Shown: positions 47,664 to 57,687 of the stretch, in pieces
Layout of the letters: every line of letters begins with the position of its first letter
Position numbering within the stretch: the stretch's first letter is position 1
From: an uncultured Acetatifactor sp.
GTDB lineage: Bacteria; Bacillota; Clostridia; Lachnospirales; Lachnospiraceae
Assembly (NCBI GenBank): GCA_934436435.1
Contig: CAKSAN010000003.1
Span: forward strand, 1-64,000
Reading direction: 5' to 3'
Length of the DNA stretch: 64,000 bases
Notes under the pieces: generated by a model
What the model was told of the DNA's origin: nothing
Seen by the model: only the letters and a program-made list of their open reading frames with translations
The model's database searches: none
Made by a program: the position numbers and the translations under genes

Positions 47664-50600
47664 ATGTACAAGCAGGTACCCACAAGCCTGAATTTCGTAG
47701 ACCGTGAGAAAGCAGTCGAGAAATTCTGGGAAGACAACGACATTTTCAAAAAAAGTATGGAGCATCGTAAGGAAGGCGAGACCTATACCTTCTACGACGG
47801 ACCGCCTACCGCCAACGGTAAGCCCCACATCGGTCATGTAGAGACCCGTACCATCAAGGATATGATCCCCAGATACCGTACCATGAAGGGATATATGGTT
47901 CCCCGTAAGGCCGGCTGGGATACCCACGGACTTCCTGTAGAGCTGGAAGTTGAGAAAATGCTGGGTCTGGACGGCAAGGAGCAGATCGAGGAATACGGTC
48001 TGGCACCTTTCATTGACAAATGTAAGGAAAGCGTCTGGAAATACAAGGGAATGTGGGAAGATTTCTCCCGTACCGTCGGTTTCTGGGCTGACATGGATAA
48101 TCCTTATGTTACCTATGATGACAACTTTATCGAGTCCGAATGGTGGGCATTAAAGACCATCTGGGACAAGGGACTGCTGTACAAGGGCTTCAAGATCGTT
48201 CCCTACTGCCCTCGCTGCGGAACCCCGCTGTCCAGCCACGAAGTGGCACAGGGTTATAAGGCAGTCAAGGAGCGTTCCGCCATCGTGCGTTTCAAGGTAA
48301 AGGGCGAGGATGCTTATTTCCTGGCATGGACCACCACTCCCTGGACCCTTCCTTCCAACGTGGCATTGTGCGTGAACCCGGAGGAGACCTACCTGAAGGT
48401 GAAGGCCGCCGACGGTTATACCTATTATATTGCAAAGGCACTGGCAGACAAGGTACTGGGCCGTCTGGCAGAAGAAGGAAAGGATGCTTACGAAGTACTG
48501 GAGACCTATGTAGGTAAGGATCTGGAGTACAAGGAGTATGAGCCTCTGTACAAGTGTGCCGGAGATGCCGCTGAGAAGCAGAAGAAAAAGGCACATTTCG
48601 TAACCTGCGACGGTTATGTAACCATGACCGATGGTACCGGTATCGTTCATATCGCTCCCGCCTTCGGTGAAGACGACAGCCGTATCGGACGTAACTATGA
48701 GCTTCCTTTCGTACAGTTCGTAGACGGCAAGGGTGACCTGACCGCAGAGACCCCTTATGCCGGAAAATTTGTAAAAGACGCAGATCCTCTGGTACTTAAG
48801 GATCTGGATGCAGAGGGCAAGCTGTTCGACGCACCGAAGTTCGAGCATGACTATCCTTTCTGCTGGAGATGTGATACTCCGCTGATCTACTATGCAAGAG
48901 AGTCCTGGTTCATCAAGATGACCGCTGTAAAGGATGATCTGGTACGCAACAACAAGACCATTAACTGGATTCCCGCTTCCATCGGTGAGGGCCGTTTCGG
49001 CAACTGGCTGGAGAATATTCAGGACTGGGGCGTATCCCGTAACCGTTACTGGGGTACCCCGTTAAATATCTGGGAGTGCGAATGCGGACACCAGCATTCC
49101 ATCGGCAGCCGTGAAGAGCTGTACAAGATGAGCGGCAACGAGAAGGCCAAGACCGTAGAGTTCCATCGTCCTTACATCGACGAGATCACCATCACCTGCC
49201 CCGAGTGTGGCAAGCAGATGAAGCGTGTCCCCGAAGTGATCGACTGTTGGTTCGATTCCGGAGCAATGCCTTTCGCACAGCATCATTATCCGTTTGAGAA
49301 TAAGGATTTGTTCGAGCAGCAGTTCCCTGCCAACTTTATTTCCGAGGCAGTGGATCAGACCCGTGGATGGTTCTACTCCCTGTTAGCAGAGTCCACCCTG
49401 CTCTTCAACAAGGCTCCTTACAAGAACGTTATTGTTATGGGCCACGTACAGGATGAGAACGGCCAGAAGATGAGTAAGAGTAAGGGTAATGCGGTAGATC
49501 CTTTCAACGCATTGGAGACCTACGGTGCAGATGCCATCCGTTGGTATTTCTACACCAGTTCCGCACCCTGGCTGCCGAAGAGATTCTCCGGCAAGGCCGT
49601 ACAGGAAGGACAGCGTAAGTTCATGGGTACCCTGTGGAACACCTACGCATTCTTCGTACTGTATGCAAACATTGACAATTTTGACGCTTCCAAATATACA
49701 CTGGAATACGATAAGCTGCCTGTAATGGATAAGTGGCTGCTGTCCAAGCTGAACTCCACCGTTGGTGAAGTAGACAGCAATCTGGACCAGTACCGTATCC
49801 CCGAGGCTGCCAAGGCATTACAGGACTTCGTTGATGAGATGAGTAACTGGTATGTAAGACGCAGCCGTGAGCGTTTCTGGGCAAAGGGCATGGAGCAGGA
49901 TAAGATCAACGCTTACATGACGCTGTACACCGCACTGGTGACCATCTGTAAGGCAGCAGCCCCCATGATCCCCTTCATGACCGAGGATATTTACCAGAAT
50001 CTGGTAAGAAGCAACGATGCTAATGCTCCCGAAAGCATCCATCTGTGTGACTTCCCTGTAGTCAACAAGGATCACATCGACAAGAAGCTGGAAGAGGATA
50101 TGGAGGATGTACTGGACGCTGTCGTTATGGGACGTGCGTGCCGTAACGAGGCTGCCATCAAGAACCGTCAGCCCATCAGCAGAATGTATATCAAGGCAGA
50201 CTTCACCCTGAGCGAGTTCTATCAGGAGATCATCGAAGATGAGCTGAATGTCAAGGAAGTGGTATTCACCGATGATGTACGCGACTTTACCTCTTACACC
50301 TTCAAGCCTCAGCTTCGTACCGTAGGACCCAAGTACGGCAAACAGCTGGGCGGCATCCAGAAAGCTTTGGCTGCACTGGACGGCAATGCTGCCATGGATG
50401 AGCTGAATGCAGACGGCGCATTAAAGTTCGAGGTAGACGGCGTGGCTGTAGAACTGACCAAGGACGATCTGCTGATCGACATGGCACAGAAGGAAGGCTA
50501 TGTATCTCAGGAGGACAACAGGATGACCGTTGTGCTGGATACCAACCTGACACCGGAACTGGTAGAGGAAGGCTTCGTATACGAGATCATCAGCAAGATC

Positions 50601-50816
50601 CAGACCATGCGTAAGGAGAGCGGCTTTGAAGTGACCGATCACATCCGCGTATCCATCAACGGCAACGACAAGCTGTCCGAGATAGCCCAGAAGAACAAAG
50701 ACGGCATCAGCAGCAAGGTTCTGGCGGACGAACTGACAAGCGGTGCGGAATATGCCGTATCCAAGGAATGGAACATCAACGGCGAGAACGCAGTGATCGC
50801 TGTAGAGAGAGTATAA
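47664..50816 (+). CDS. ileS: Isoleucyl-tRNA synthetase
   Basis: A 1050-residue class I aminoacyl-tRNA synthetase of the long type. The HIGH motif is PHIGH (about residue 53) and the KMSKS motif is QKMSKSKGN (about 600). The CP1 editing domain with TTPWTLPSN (about 225) and a C-terminal anticodon-binding region are present. A GGAAGC ribosome binding site precedes ATG. Regulated by the T-box leader directly upstream. Terminator after the gene. Confidence 0.97.
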   Translation: MYKQVPTSLNFVDREKAVEKFWEDNDIFKKSMEHRKEGETYTFYDGPPTANGKPHIGHVETRTIKDMIPRYRTMKGYMVPRKAGWDTHGLPVELEVEKMLGLDGKEQIEEYGLAPFIDKCKESVWKYKGMWEDFSRTVGFWADMDNPYVTYDDNFIESEWWALKTIWDKGLLYKGFKIVPYCPRCGTPLSSHEVAQGYKAVKERSAIVRFKVKGEDAYFLAWTTTPWTLPSNVALCVNPEETYLKVKAADGYTYYIAKALADKVLGRLAEEGKDAYEVLETYVGKDLEYKEYEPLYKCAGDAAEKQKKKAHFVTCDGYVTMTDGTGIVHIAPAFGEDDSRIGRNYELPFVQFVDGKGDLTAETPYAGKFVKDADPLVLKDLDAEGKLFDAPKFEHDYPFCWRCDTPLIYYARESWFIKMTAVKDDLVRNNKTINWIPASIGEGRFGNWLENIQDWGVSRNRYWGTPLNIWECECGHQHSIGSREELYKMSGNEKAKTVEFHRPYIDEITITCPECGKQMKRVPEVIDCWFDSGAMPFAQHHYPFENKDLFEQQFPANFISEAVDQTRGWFYSLLAESTLLFNKAPYKNVIVMGHVQDENGQKMSKSKGNAVDPFNALETYGADAIRWYFYTSSAPWLPKRFSGKAVQEGQRKFMGTLWNTYAFFVLYANIDNFDASKYTLEYDKLPVMDKWLLSKLNSTVGEVDSNLDQYRIPEAAKALQDFVDEMSNWYVRRSRERFWAKGMEQDKINAYMTLYTALVTICKAAAPMIPFMTEDIYQNLVRSNDANAPESIHLCDFPVVNKDHIDKKLEEDMEDVLDAVVMGRACRNEAAIKNRQPISRMYIKADFTLSEFYQEIIEDELNVKEVVFTDDVRDFTSYTFKPQLRTVGPKYGKQLGGIQKALAALDGNAAMDELNADGALKFEVDGVAVELTKDDLLIDMAQKEGYVSQEDNRMTVVLDTNLTPELVEEGFVYEIISKIQTMRKESGFEVTDHIRVSINGNDKLSEIAQKNKDGISSKVLADELTSGAEYAVSKEWNINGENAVIAVERV

Positions 50817-50837
50817 CAGTAATAAAAGCAAAAGAAG

Positions 50838-50868
50838 GCTTCCCATGATTTTTCATGGGGAGCTTTTT
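50838..50868 (+). terminator. Rho-independent terminator after ileS
   Basis: GCTTCCCATGA pairs with TCATGGGGAGC with one G-U around TTTT, followed by TTTTT. Confidence 0.9.
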
Positions 50869-50950
50869 CGTGCGCATCGGGAAAATATCTGTTATAATAC
50901 AGAACAGAATGTAGAAAAATAACTGACGATAAAATGGATCGCGGGAAGGA

Positions 50951-52273
50951 ATGGATAGAAAAATGAAACAGGCAGATCGAAAAAAATGGGTGGTACTCGC
51001 AGGAATGTTTCTGCTCCTGCTTCTGGCACATGCCCTGATCCGGGCGGATTTCGGGGATGATCTGGCGTATAAAAATATTCTGGCAAATCAGACACTGTTT
51101 GATTTTTTGCGGGAGCGCTATCACACATGGTCATCCAGAGTGCTGATCGAAGCCATCATGCTGCTCTTTGTGACCGGAAATGTATGGTGGTGGAAGCTTG
51201 CGGACAGCCTGATGATCGTATTGCTTCTGTGGGTCGTAAGTGAACTGTTCGGCGGGGAGAGCGGGCAGGAGAAAATGCGGGCGCAGATTCTGATGTTTTG
51301 TATGATCTGGATCGTTCCGTTCTTCTCCCTGAGCAGTGCCGGCTGGGTCACCACCACCATCAATTACCTCTGGCCCCTCACCCTGGGGCTGGTGGCAATG
51401 CTGCCGCTCAGACACTGGATCCAGGAGGAAAAGATTCCGGTGTGGGAATATGCGGTGTGTCCGGTCTGCGCGCTCTACGGCGCCAATATGGAGCAGATGG
51501 GAGCGATTCTGCTGGGAAGTTATATGGTCTTTGGCGGTTATCTCTTATGGAAACGTAAGAAGCTGTCTCCGTTTTATTTTTTACAACTCTTGCTAATCGC
51601 AGGCTCCCTTGTTTTTATTCTGACCGCTCCGGGAAATGCCTGTCGGACAGAGGCGGAAATGCAGCGGTTTTTCCCGGAATTTGCTGCTCTCACACCGGGA
51701 CAGAAGCTCTGGATGGGATTTCTGGATACGACGCAGTATTATCTGGCGGCGGGAGATGGGCAGAAAAGCTATGTTTTCGGCCTGTTTTCCGTGGTTCTGT
51801 GGCTGACCGCGCTGCTTACCTTTTCCGGACGGAAGGAAAAGCGTGGAGTTTTCGGACTACTGTTGTCATTGATTCCGGTGGTGTTTTACTGGGGGATCGG
51901 TCAGACGGGCAATTTTTTGCTGAATTCTGGACTGCTGACCAGAGGACGCAACGGCATCGGGGTGCTGGCCCAGAATCGGCAGATCCCGGGAATGTCTTAT
52001 TTCTCCGGAGGATTGGTGGTATTCCAGACGCTGTGTTATCTGATCGTGCTGGCAGCGGTGGCAGGGACAGTTTTCTATGTGTGGGGAGTGTCTGAGGAGG
52101 CCCTGCTTGAGCTGGTGATTCTGGCAGCGGGATTTCTGTCAAGACTGGTGGTGGGATTTTCCCCGACAATCTATGCTTCCGGTGACCGGACGGCCCTTTT
52201 TTGTACGGCGGCGATACTGATCGTAACCTTGCGAAATATGCAGAAAATTTATGTAAGGGTAAATATAAGGTAA
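50951..52273 (+). CDS. Polytopic membrane protein, DUF6056-like
   Basis: A 440-residue protein with about 10-11 transmembrane helices. Features are an early acidic loop (RADFGDDLAYKN) and WSSRVLIE, which recall the DUF6056 family of putative surface-polysaccharide or lipid-carrier glycosyltransferases. The similarity to the acidic-loop layout of GT-C glycosyltransferases supports a cell-envelope role, but no function is proven. TATAAT near 50895 may be its promoter. The start could be ATG 50951 (AAGGA directly before it) or ATG 50963. Confidence 0.65.
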   Translation: MDRKMKQADRKKWVVLAGMFLLLLLAHALIRADFGDDLAYKNILANQTLFDFLRERYHTWSSRVLIEAIMLLFVTGNVWWWKLADSLMIVLLLWVVSELFGGESGQEKMRAQILMFCMIWIVPFFSLSSAGWVTTTINYLWPLTLGLVAMLPLRHWIQEEKIPVWEYAVCPVCALYGANMEQMGAILLGSYMVFGGYLLWKRKKLSPFYFLQLLLIAGSLVFILTAPGNACRTEAEMQRFFPEFAALTPGQKLWMGFLDTTQYYLAAGDGQKSYVFGLFSVVLWLTALLTFSGRKEKRGVFGLLLSLIPVVFYWGIGQTGNFLLNSGLLTRGRNGIGVLAQNRQIPGMSYFSGGLVVFQTLCYLIVLAAVAGTVFYVWGVSEEALLELVILAAGFLSRLVVGFSPTIYASGDRTALFCTAAILIVTLRNMQKIYVRVNIR

Positions 52274-52322
52274 GAAAGAAATGTATTTTGGGCAAAAAGT
52301 CCTACGAAAATATACGAAACAG

Positions 52323-52351
52323 TTGGAATGCGTCCGGAAGTTTGCTATAAT
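52323..52351 (+). promoter_or_regulatory. Promoter of glgP
   Basis: TTGGAA (52323-52328), 17-bp spacer, TATAAT (52346-52351) with a TG extension (TGCTATAAT). About 90 bp of leader precedes the gene. Confidence 0.7.
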
Positions 52352-52457
52352 ATTACCTGTATTTGGTTAAGAATATTGGATGAAATCATAACAAGATCCG
52401 GTTTGGAATATTTTTAAGAGAGTTCTGTTCCGGAGTGTGATGGAGAGGAGAACACAG

Positions 52458-54962
52458 GTGAAAAAATCAGTAGCAGCCAGTGAAAAGCCGGCAAAAGTAA
52501 AAGAGTTCGACAAGGAGCTCTTCAAGAGAAGTGTGGAATATAATGTGCGTACCCTGTATCGTAAGAATCTGGAGGAAGCAGATGCACAGCAGATCTTCCA
52601 GGCAGTATCTTACGCAATCAAGGACCGTATCGTAGAGAACTGGATGGAGACCCAGAAGGCATACGAAAAAGAAGATCCCAAGATGGTCTACTACATGTCC
52701 ATGGAGTTCCTGATGGGAAGAGCACTGGGCAACAACCTGATTAACTTAAAGGCTTACAAGCCCGTAGCGGAAGCTCTGGAGGAGCTGGGACTGGACCTGA
52801 ATCTGGTAGAGGATCAGGAGCCGGATGCAGCACTGGGCAACGGGGGCTTAGGCCGGCTGGCAGCATGTTTCCTGGATTCCCTGGCAACTCTGGGATACCC
52901 CGCATACGGCTGTGGTATCCGTTATCGTTACGGTATGTTCAAGCAGGAGATCCGCGACGGCTATCAGGTAGAAGTTCCCGATAACTGGCTGATGAACGGC
53001 AATCCTTTTGAACTGCGCAGACCCGAGTATGCCAAGACTGTAAAGTTCGGCGGCTATGTCAGTGTACACACCGATGAGAACGGCAGAAACGTATTTACTC
53101 AGGAAGGTTATCAGTCCGTTAAGGCCATTCCTTTTGATTTCCCCATCGTGGGTTATGGCAATGGCATTGTAAATACCCTGCGTATCTGGGATGCGGAGCC
53201 TGTAGAGTGCTTCCAGCTGGATTCTTTTGACAAGGGTGATTACCAGAAGGCGGTAGAGCAGGAGAATCTGGCCCGCAATATCGTAGAGGTTCTGTATCCC
53301 AACGACAATCACTATGCAGGTAAAGAGCTGCGTCTGAAGCAGCAGTATTTCTTCATTTCCGCCTCCGTACAGGAAGCTGTGGAGAAGTACATGAGAAAGC
53401 ATGACGATATTCACAAGTTCTACGAGAAGGTTACCTTCCAGTTGAACGATACCCATCCGACCGTAGCTATCGCAGAGCTGATGCGTGTGCTGATGGATGA
53501 CTATTATCTGACCTGGGAGGAAGCATGGGAGATCACCACCAAGACCTGTGCGTACACCAACCATACCATCATGGCAGAAGCATTGGAGAAATGGCCCATC
53601 GAACTGTTCTCCAGACTGCTTCCGAGAATCTACCAGATCGTAGAAGAGATTAACCGCAGATTCATTCTGGATATCCAGCAGAAGTACAACAATGTGCCCG
53701 GCGTGGATGTACAGGAGAAGATCCGCAAGATGGCCATTATCTATGACGGACAGGTGAAGATGGCAAATATGGCTATCGTTTCCGGTTACTCTGTCAACGG
53801 TGTGGCAAGACTGCATACCGAGATCCTGGAGAAACAGGAACTGAAGGACTTCTACGAGATGTTCCCGGAGCGCTTCAACAACAAGACCAACGGTATCACT
53901 CAGAGACGTTTCCTGCTGCATGCAAACCCTCTGCTGGCTGACTGGGTAACTGCTCACGTAGGTGACGACTGGATCACTGATCTGCCCCAGATTTCCCGCC
54001 TGAAGGTATATGCGGATGACAAGAAGGCACAGCAGGAATTCATGAACATCAAGTACCAGAACAAAGTACGTCTGGCAAAATATATTTTGGAGCACAACGG
54101 TATCGAAGTAGATCCCAGATCCATCTTCGATGTACAGGTAAAGCGTCTGCATGAGTACAAGAGACAGCTGTTAAATATTCTGCATGTAATGTATCTGTAC
54201 AATGAGCTGAAGGAGCATCCGGAACTGGATTTCTATCCCAGAACCTTCATCTTCGGCGCGAAGGCAGCAGCCGGTTACCGCAACGCAAAGCTGACCATCA
54301 AGCTGATCAACTCTGTAGCGGATGTGGTCAACAACGATCTCGCCATCAACGGCAAGATTAAGGTCGTATTTATTGAGAACTACAACGTATCTAACGCAGA
54401 GATCATCTTCGCGGCGGCAGATGTCTCCGAGCAGATCTCTACCGCAAGTAAGGAAGCATCCGGTACCGGTAACATGAAGTTCATGCTGAACGGTGCCCTG
54501 ACTCTGGGAACCATGGACGGTGCCAACGTGGAGATCGTAGAAGAAGTAGGCGAGGAGAATGCCTTCATCTTCGGTTTGTCCGCACAGGAAGTCATCAACT
54601 ATGAGAACAACGGCGGATACGATCCCATGGAGATCTTCAACAACGATCAGGATGTCCGCAAGGTACTGATGCAGCTGATCAACGGAACCTTTGCACCGGG
54701 AGATCCCGAGCTGTTCCGCCCGCTGTACAACTCTCTGCTGAACACCCAGTGCACCGCCAAAGCAGACACCTACTTCATCCTCAAGGACTTCAAGTCCTAT
54801 GCAGAGGCACAGAAGAGAGTGGAAGCCGCTTACCGCGACGAAGACAACTGGGCCAAGAGTGCCATCCTGAATGTGGCATGCTCCGGCAAGTTCACTTCCG
54901 ACAGAACCATCCAGCAGTATGTGGATGAGATCTGGCATCTGGATAAAGTGGTACTGAAGTAA
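52458..54962 (+). CDS. glgP: Glycogen/starch/maltodextrin phosphorylase
   Basis: A GT35 phosphorylase of about 834 residues, releasing glucose 1-phosphate from alpha-1,4-glucans. Family marks: YYMSMEFLMGRALGNN near the N-terminus, LGNGGLGRLAACFLDS, and the pyridoxal-phosphate site EASGTGNMKFMLNGAL (its Lys binds PLP). Start is uncertain: GTG 52458 has AGGAG with ideal spacing, while ATG 52440 and GTG 52437 upstream have a weaker GGAG. No other glycogen gene is adjacent. Confidence 0.95.
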   Translation: MKKSVAASEKPAKVKEFDKELFKRSVEYNVRTLYRKNLEEADAQQIFQAVSYAIKDRIVENWMETQKAYEKEDPKMVYYMSMEFLMGRALGNNLINLKAYKPVAEALEELGLDLNLVEDQEPDAALGNGGLGRLAACFLDSLATLGYPAYGCGIRYRYGMFKQEIRDGYQVEVPDNWLMNGNPFELRRPEYAKTVKFGGYVSVHTDENGRNVFTQEGYQSVKAIPFDFPIVGYGNGIVNTLRIWDAEPVECFQLDSFDKGDYQKAVEQENLARNIVEVLYPNDNHYAGKELRLKQQYFFISASVQEAVEKYMRKHDDIHKFYEKVTFQLNDTHPTVAIAELMRVLMDDYYLTWEEAWEITTKTCAYTNHTIMAEALEKWPIELFSRLLPRIYQIVEEINRRFILDIQQKYNNVPGVDVQEKIRKMAIIYDGQVKMANMAIVSGYSVNGVARLHTEILEKQELKDFYEMFPERFNNKTNGITQRRFLLHANPLLADWVTAHVGDDWITDLPQISRLKVYADDKKAQQEFMNIKYQNKVRLAKYILEHNGIEVDPRSIFDVQVKRLHEYKRQLLNILHVMYLYNELKEHPELDFYPRTFIFGAKAAAGYRNAKLTIKLINSVADVVNNDLAINGKIKVVFIENYNVSNAEIIFAAADVSEQISTASKEASGTGNMKFMLNGALTLGTMDGANVEIVEEVGEENAFIFGLSAQEVINYENNGGYDPMEIFNNDQDVRKVLMQLINGTFAPGDPELFRPLYNSLLNTQCTAKADTYFILKDFKSYAEAQKRVEAAYRDEDNWAKSAILNVACSGKFTSDRTIQQYVDEIWHLDKVVLK

Positions 54963-54986
54963 ATAGAAAGGTAATTAATGTATTTA

Positions 54987-55033
54987 AAATGCCTACTGTG
55001 AGGGTTACTGTTCACGGTGGGCATTTCGTTTTT
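54987..55033 (+). terminator. Rho-independent terminator after glgP
   Basis: AAATGCC (54987-54993) pairs with GGCATTT (55020-55026), with inner ACTGTG/CACGGT pairing, followed by CGTTTTTG. Confidence 0.75.
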
Positions 55034-55080
55034 GTGTCCTGTTTGATATGTCAGGGGCACAAACTCTTGTTATTCCAACG

Positions 55081-55510
55081 CTGTGCCCATTTCAGAGCGA
55101 GCCACGGGTACAGAGTAGATGATTCTTTTGCCCTGTGCCCATTTCAGAGCAAGCCGCGGGTACAGAGTAGATGATTCTTTTGCCCTGTGCCCATTTCAGA
55201 GCGAGCCACGGGCACAGAGTAGATGACTTCCTTGCGCTGTGCCCATTTCAGAGCGAGCCACGGGTACAGAGTAGATGATTCTTTTGCGCTGTGCCCATTT
55301 CAGAGCGAGTAGTGGGTACAGAGTAGATGATTCTTTTGCTCTGTGCCCATTTCAGAGCAAGCCACGGGTACAGAGTAGATGATTCTTTTGCCCTGTGCCC
55401 ATTTCAGAGCAAGCCGTGGGTACAGAGTAGATGACTTCCTTGCTCTGTGCCCATTTCAGAGCGAGCCACGGGCACAGAGTAGATGACTTCCTTGCTCTGT
55501 ACCCATCTCA
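55081..55510. repeat. Tandem array of eight 52-bp stem-loop units plus a partial ninth
   Basis: Units begin at 55081, 55133, 55185, 55237, 55289, 55341, 55393 and 55445, with a truncated copy at 55497. Each has CTGTGCCC and, 17 bp later, GGGCACAG or GGGTACAG, so each can fold into a stem-loop; the C-to-T variants keep pairing by G-U. The spacers carry TAGATGA(T/C)T(T/C). The 52-bp period is not a multiple of three, and the frames across it are not genes. The array fills most of the 639-bp gap between glgP and the galactanase gene; nothing else is seen there besides the two terminators. Confidence 0.92.
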
Positions 55511-55517
55511 AACCGGA

Positions 55518-55562
55518 AAAGGACACAGCCGCTTGTATTTGCCACGGCTGTGCCCTTTCTTC
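55518..55562. terminator. Bidirectional terminator between the repeat array and the galactanase gene
   Basis: AAAGGACACAGCCG pairs with CGGCTGTGCCCTTT with one mismatch; T-rich tails exist on the plus side (CTTTCTT) and A/T-rich on the minus side. It probably ends the minus-strand galactanase mRNA. Confidence 0.7.
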
Positions 55563-55601
55563 AAAAAACATATATTTTATAATAATTTTCTATTTAATCT
55601 A

Positions 55602-57650
55602 TTAATCTCCGACACGATTCAGTGTCACATCATCCAGCGTTCCCCAGCTGTTCCTATTACATTTGTATCTCACGCCGATGGTCAGGGTGCCGTCGGTGAC
55701 TTTGATGCCGGAGACAGTGGGATTCTGCCAGTCGGCATAGGTGGTGAGCATAAAAGGTGCCGTCAGCTCCTTGCCGTCTACGACGGCATACAGTTCCATG
55801 GAAGCATCCGCAGACAGATCGCCGCCCTGTGAGAAAGCGGACAGCTCATAAGTGCCGGGCTCCAGATCGGTGAAGCTCTGTTCAATGGAGAATTCCATAT
55901 CGGAAGTACCGGACCAGAAGTGGAAAGCAACCTCACCGCTGTGGGCATCGGCTTCCTTGACCTGATAGTCGGTAGGATCCGTCTCGCCGGAATAGGTTAC
56001 GGTCCACATGGAAGTATCGTCATCCTCAAAGCTGGGATTCTGCACATAATTGACCCGGTCCACCGTGACGGTGGCAGTGACTTCGGTGCCGTCATCCAGA
56101 GAGCCGGCCACCGTGAAAGTACCACCGTTTTCTGTGTCAATAGCAGCCACATCATCGGCATTCCAGGTAACGGGAACCTGTTCTTCGGAACGATCGTTAT
56201 AGATGACACTTACGGTCTCCGGAAGCTCGGCTTCGGCACCGATATTGCAGGATACCGCTACCTCTGGGATGGTGTCTACAGCCAGGGGAGCGGTGGCTCC
56301 GTATTTCAGGTACTTGAATACATTCAGAGAGGCCAGAGGATGTCCGGTGAAATCAAACATGGCCTGATTGTCCCAGGAACTTCCGCCGTAATATTGTCCG
56401 GCGTCCTTCGGATCATAACCGCCGGCATAGCTGCTGGCCCAGCCGCTGCCGTATTTTTCCCAGATGGCGGAATTATCAGCATCTGCGGGACCAACCGGGA
56501 TCCAGGTACCCTCCCAGTAGAAGATGCCTTCGGCACCGGCTTCACTGGCTGCTGCGCAGACATCCCGTACTTCGTTGGCCTGCCCCTGTACGCTGGCAGA
56601 GTATCCCTCCGCCAGATCATCTGTGCCCTCTACACTATTGGAGGCACCATCGCCGTCTTCCGAAGTATAGCAATAAGCGTTTTCCGCTACATAGACCTTT
56701 TTACCATAAGCCTCACGGACATGTGTGATGGCATTTTTCAGATCCTCCATGGTGCCGTGCCAGTAGGGATAGAAGGAAAGACCGACAATGTCATAATCGA
56801 TTTCCCTTACCTGCAGACCGGTCAGCAGCGTATCCATTTTTTTCATATCATCGATATTGGTGTAATGCACAGCTACCAGAATGTCTTTCCCGGAATTTGC
56901 GGCAGCTTCCCGGACAGCCTTGCTGCCGGCGGTTAACAGCTTTCGGACATTTGCCACATCGGTCTCACCACACATGCCGTTGTTGATCTCGTTGCCGACC
57001 TGCACCATGCCGACATCCACACCGGCCTCCAGAATCTGTGTCAGGCTTTCCAGAGTGAAGTTATAGAGAGCATCGGATTTCTCGTCGATATCCATGCCTT
57101 CCCAGGCCTTGGGAACGAACTGTTTCTTGGGATCTGCCCAGAAATCAGAATAATGGAAATCAATGCAGACCTTCATGCCATATTGTGTGGCACGCTGCCC
57201 CAGTGTGATGGCGGTCGCCACGTCATTGTTGCCGCCACCGTAACCGTTGCCGTTCTCATCGTAGGGATCGTTCCAGACCCGGAGACGGATATAATTCACA
57301 CCGGCCTGTGCCAGCGTCATAAATACATCCTGTTCTTCCCCGTCAAAATTATAATATTTCACACCGCTGTTCTCCAGAGCCAGTACTGCGGAAACGTCCA
57401 TACCCCGGTAAAAATCGTCGGAAATGCCGTCGACCGGCTCCACATAGATGGTAGATTCCTCCGGGCCTTCCGGCAGGGAAAAAGTGGTGACATTCATGGT
57501 GTTTTCGGAAGCGGATACCTTGGATTCTTCTACGGTATCCGTGGTTCCATTACCCTGACTGCCGCAGCCGGACAGACTTCCCATGATCAGTCCTGCGCTG
57601 AGGCAAAGAGCCACCAGGCATGTACGTGAATGCTTATTAAAATGTTGCAT
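55602..57650 (-). CDS. GH53 endo-beta-1,4-galactanase lipoprotein
   Basis: A 682-residue exported enzyme. The signal peptide ends in a lipobox (SLSGC, Cys near residue 29), so it is membrane-anchored outside the cell. The GH53 catalytic domain covers about 70-440: acid/base Glu in VQVGNEINNG and nucleophile Glu in KVYVAENAYC. A bacterial Ig-like domain (about 450-525) and a C-terminal carbohydrate-binding domain like CBM61 (about 530-680, NPSFEDDD ... WGTLDDVTLN) follow. It cuts type I arabinogalactan/pectic galactan. Start at 57650 is set by GGGAGGATTACTT. No transporter or GH2/GH42 partner is adjacent, so product uptake is encoded elsewhere. Confidence 0.93.
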   Translation of the reverse strand: MQHFNKHSRTCLVALCLSAGLIMGSLSGCGSQGNGTTDTVEESKVSASENTMNVTTFSLPEGPEESTIYVEPVDGISDDFYRGMDVSAVLALENSGVKYYNFDGEEQDVFMTLAQAGVNYIRLRVWNDPYDENGNGYGGGNNDVATAITLGQRATQYGMKVCIDFHYSDFWADPKKQFVPKAWEGMDIDEKSDALYNFTLESLTQILEAGVDVGMVQVGNEINNGMCGETDVANVRKLLTAGSKAVREAAANSGKDILVAVHYTNIDDMKKMDTLLTGLQVREIDYDIVGLSFYPYWHGTMEDLKNAITHVREAYGKKVYVAENAYCYTSEDGDGASNSVEGTDDLAEGYSASVQGQANEVRDVCAAASEAGAEGIFYWEGTWIPVGPADADNSAIWEKYGSGWASSYAGGYDPKDAGQYYGGSSWDNQAMFDFTGHPLASLNVFKYLKYGATAPLAVDTIPEVAVSCNIGAEAELPETVSVIYNDRSEEQVPVTWNADDVAAIDTENGGTFTVAGSLDDGTEVTATVTVDRVNYVQNPSFEDDDTSMWTVTYSGETDPTDYQVKEADAHSGEVAFHFWSGTSDMEFSIEQSFTDLEPGTYELSAFSQGGDLSADASMELYAVVDGKELTAPFMLTTYADWQNPTVSGIKVTDGTLTIGVRYKCNRNSWGTLDDVTLNRVGD

Positions 57651-57687
57651 AAGTAATCCTCCCGTATAACTATAAATGCACAACCGA

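Noticed and set aside
52848-54152. 434-codon frame antisense to glgP
   Set aside because: It mirrors highly biased codons of glgP; no start signals or family features.
55081-55510. CRISPR array
   Set aside because: The units are contiguous with no unique spacers, the period is 52 bp throughout and no cas genes are near.
55431-55832. Reading frame across the last repeats into the galactanase gene
   Set aside because: It is made of repeat sequence and antisense galactanase sequence, has no ribosome binding site and gives no recognisable protein.
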